Assembly: GCA_902630885.1 (NCBI GenBank)
Contig: CACOWI010000009.1
Span: forward strand, 1-52,374
DNA from: an uncultured SAR86 cluster bacterium
GTDB taxonomy: Bacteria; Pseudomonadota; Gammaproteobacteria; Magnimaribacterales; D2472
Reading direction: 5' to 3'
Length of the DNA: 52,374 nt
How positions within the stretch are numbered: position 1 is the stretch's first letter; each line of letters opens with the position of its first letter. Positions 51,113 to 52,374 of the stretch are shown in pieces. Under the pieces are notes generated by a model. That model was not told where the DNA came from and made no database searches. It worked only from the letters and a program-made list of their open reading frames with translations. The translations under genes were made by a program, and so were the position numbers.

Positions 51113-51879
51113 TATACTTCTCCTTTGACAACCGGCATCATCATCATGTCTGTCGGAGCTAATTTCTTAGCAATTCTGATTGCATCCCTGATAGGCTTCC
51201 TATAACTACCGGATAACTCTTCCCAGGTTCCAGTTTCATTATCCCATCTTCCACTAGTCCTTTCGTCTTTCGTTTGATAAAACATCCCTATTCTTCCAAT
51301 CACGAGAATATTTACAACAGTCCCATCTGCTAACTTGTCCTCATAGGTATCAATTTTACGCCCGTACTCTGCCTCAATATTGTATGCTTCAAGAACTTGT
51401 CTTACTTGTTCAGATGCTGTTACTTTTGGTTTTGCCAGAGATGATCTGACCAAATCAACCCTTGCTCTTCTTTCTTCAGCTCTAAAGGGAGTGTCTAAGT
51501 TGATAAAGGTTTCAAGAGTATCGAGCATTTTTTGAGCCAAAGGAGGTATTTGTCTTTGCATCACAACAACTTGAACTAACTGTTCATCAAGCTTATCCAT
51601 TAAATCAAGTTGAGCTTGAATTTGAATTCTTTTTTGAGCGTTGTATAGCTTTAAACCTTCAACTTGTTTATTGACAACTTTATATTCATTCACGAGTTTG
51701 TCAGTTTGTCTTTCTGTTTTATCGATCTTATCCTGTGAGTTGGCAGAAAGGGTTTGGTTTTCTCTACCAACTTCTAAAATACTTTCCATATTTACTTCAA
51801 CATTAGCTTCATTTGCTGAAACCAATACACTTAAGCAAAAAAATACTGGTAAAGATATATTCTTTATATATTTAAACAT
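51112..51879 (-). CDS. DUF3450 family periplasmic coiled-coil protein
   Basis: A signal peptide (NISLPVFFCLSVLVSA) is followed by a long heptad region (about 35-125) and a globular end with NILVIGRIGMFYQTKDE. DUF3450 proteins regularly precede TtpC-ExbB-ExbD-TonB genes, and their role in the complex is not established. AGGGAG lies upstream of the ATG. This is the first gene of the six-gene minus-strand operon. Confidence 0.92.
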   Translation of the reverse strand: MFKYIKNISLPVFFCLSVLVSANEANVEVNMESILEVGRENQTLSANSQDKIDKTERQTDKLVNEYKVVNKQVEGLKLYNAQKRIQIQAQLDLMDKLDEQLVQVVVMQRQIPPLAQKMLDTLETFINLDTPFRAEERRARVDLVRSSLAKPKVTASEQVRQVLEAYNIEAEYGRKIDTYEDKLADGTVVNILVIGRIGMFYQTKDERTSGRWDNETGTWEELSGSYRKPIRDAIRIAKKLAPTDMMMMPVVKGEV

Positions 51880-51923
51880 TGTTTGTACTCCCTAAGGTCT
51901 GAACATGTTAACAGTCCTAAACC

Positions 51924-51942
51924 AATAAATAAAATATTTATT
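51924..51942. promoter_or_regulatory. AT inverted repeat upstream of the TonB operon
   Basis: AATAAATA and its complement TATTTATT flank AAA, 45 bases upstream of the DUF3450 start. In AT-rich DNA such repeats arise by chance, and it does not match the Fur box. The gap 51880-52034 shows nothing else I can support. Confidence 0.2.
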
Positions 51943-52034
51943 AACACCTTATTTAGTATCTAATTCTATCAAAAAGTAAAACATTTCGAGTAATTTTGTA
52001 AATTTTTCTATTTTTGCTTGAAATTTGTAAAAAA

Positions 52035-52115
52035 TTATAATTTAGGAAATAACATTGGGGTATTCTTCTTATAAGACTTATAGCCCTCATCATCAGCCCA
52101 TTTTTTGTCCTCATA
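52035..52115 (-). pseudogene. C-terminal fragment of a DUF1295 (steroid-5-alpha-reductase-like) gene
   Basis: On the minus strand 26 codons end in TAA at 52035. They read EDKKWADDEGYKSYKKNT then PMLFPKL, matching the conserved end of DUF1295 proteins (the KWGDDPxYxxYKxxTPxLIPKL pattern). An in-frame stop at 52116-52118 cuts it off from any upstream part, exactly where an oppositely oriented piece of the same family begins. Confidence 0.6.
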
Positions 52116-52116
52116 T

Positions 52117-52374
52117 CAATCCATTTCGCTAAATTTTGGAAATTTAGTTTTAGTTTTATTTATTTCAATTTGGACAATTAGACTGGGCATGTTTTTATTC
52201 ATGAGAATACATAAAGCTGGAGAGGATAAAAGATTTAGAACAATCAAAACATCTGCTTCTCAGTTTTTTATGACATTCACTATATCAGGGTTATGGGTAA
52301 CACTTTGCTCAATGTGTGCACTCGTAGCCATATCTAGCTCTGAAGGTATAGTTATGAATGCTTTGACTTATACT
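52117..52374 (+). pseudogene. Central fragment of a DUF1295 gene, opposite strand, runs off the window
   Basis: The plus-strand frame (52117 onward, no stop to the window end) encodes ISIWTIRLGMFLFMRIHKAG then EDKRFRTIKTSASQFFMTF, the conserved middle of DUF1295 membrane proteins. The N-terminal 60-80 residues expected before it are missing, and a stop lies at 52081-52083. Together with the minus-strand C-terminal piece it looks like one gene broken and inverted. Confidence 0.6.

Overview
The window is a dense, AT-rich stretch of bacterial chromosome. Gene order and families point to a gammaproteobacterium: rph-pyrE, gmk-rpoZ-spoT beside yicC, mutY-yggX, yqiB-yqiA, ubiC-ubiA, hspQ, and a TonB operon of the ExbB-like/DUF3450 type. 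Many genes overlap by 1 to 20 bases, the AT content is high, and there is a membrane pyrophosphatase and a stand-alone dimethylglycine/sarcosine dehydrogenase-like enzyme. Together these suggest a streamlined marine lineage of the SAR86 kind. That placement is inference; the window holds no rRNA or other decisive marker.

Layout. 1-11 kb is housekeeping: the end of an APH-like kinase gene, PepSY-folK-folB-tsaD (minus), rpsU-yqeY-rph-pyrE-ribE (plus), then pyrB-ridA-spoT-rpoZ-gmk-yicC (minus). 11-15 kb carries an epimerase-like gene, hppA with a clear terminator, a dicarboxylate symporter and a 57-residue rubredoxin. 15-19 kb carries ubiC-ubiA, a FemAB/GNAT-like gene, yqiB and yqiA. 18.9-22.5 kb is a nitrogen-control block in which a eukaryote-type (type II) glutamine synthetase, not GlnA of type I, sits before ntrB and ntrC, with an NtrC-like site upstream. 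22.5-27.5 kb carries a rhodanese, gpmA, mutY, yggX and the large FAD/GcvT dehydrogenase.

27.6-33.4 kb is accessory DNA starting right after tRNA-Phe(GAA). It holds a C5 cytosine methyltransferase and a tail-to-tail protein with a PD-(D/E)XK signature (a probable type II restriction-modification pair). A two-gene minus-strand unit of small unknown proteins (53 and 85 residues) follows. Divergent from it is a tightly overlapped plus-strand unit: a protein with tandem HTH domains fused to a Schlafen AlbA_2 domain, a Cas4/RecB-like nuclease with clustered cysteines, and two orphan small proteins. This last unit is the best candidate for an undescribed defence-type system.

33.5-46.6 kb returns to core or metabolic genes: saccharopine dehydrogenase-like, SDR, prolyl aminopeptidase, a shikimate kinase-like gene, small membrane/secreted proteins, YbjQ, HspQ, a type Ic aminotransferase, RmuC, an iron-type ABC permease, RppH, TauE/SafE, lgt-thyA-folA. 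46.6-51.9 kb is a six-gene minus-strand TonB energising operon (DUF3450, ExbB-like, ExbB, ExbD, TonB, TPR). The last 340 bases contain two pieces of one DUF1295-family gene facing opposite ways. This is either a real inversion scar or an amplification/assembly chimera at the right edge.
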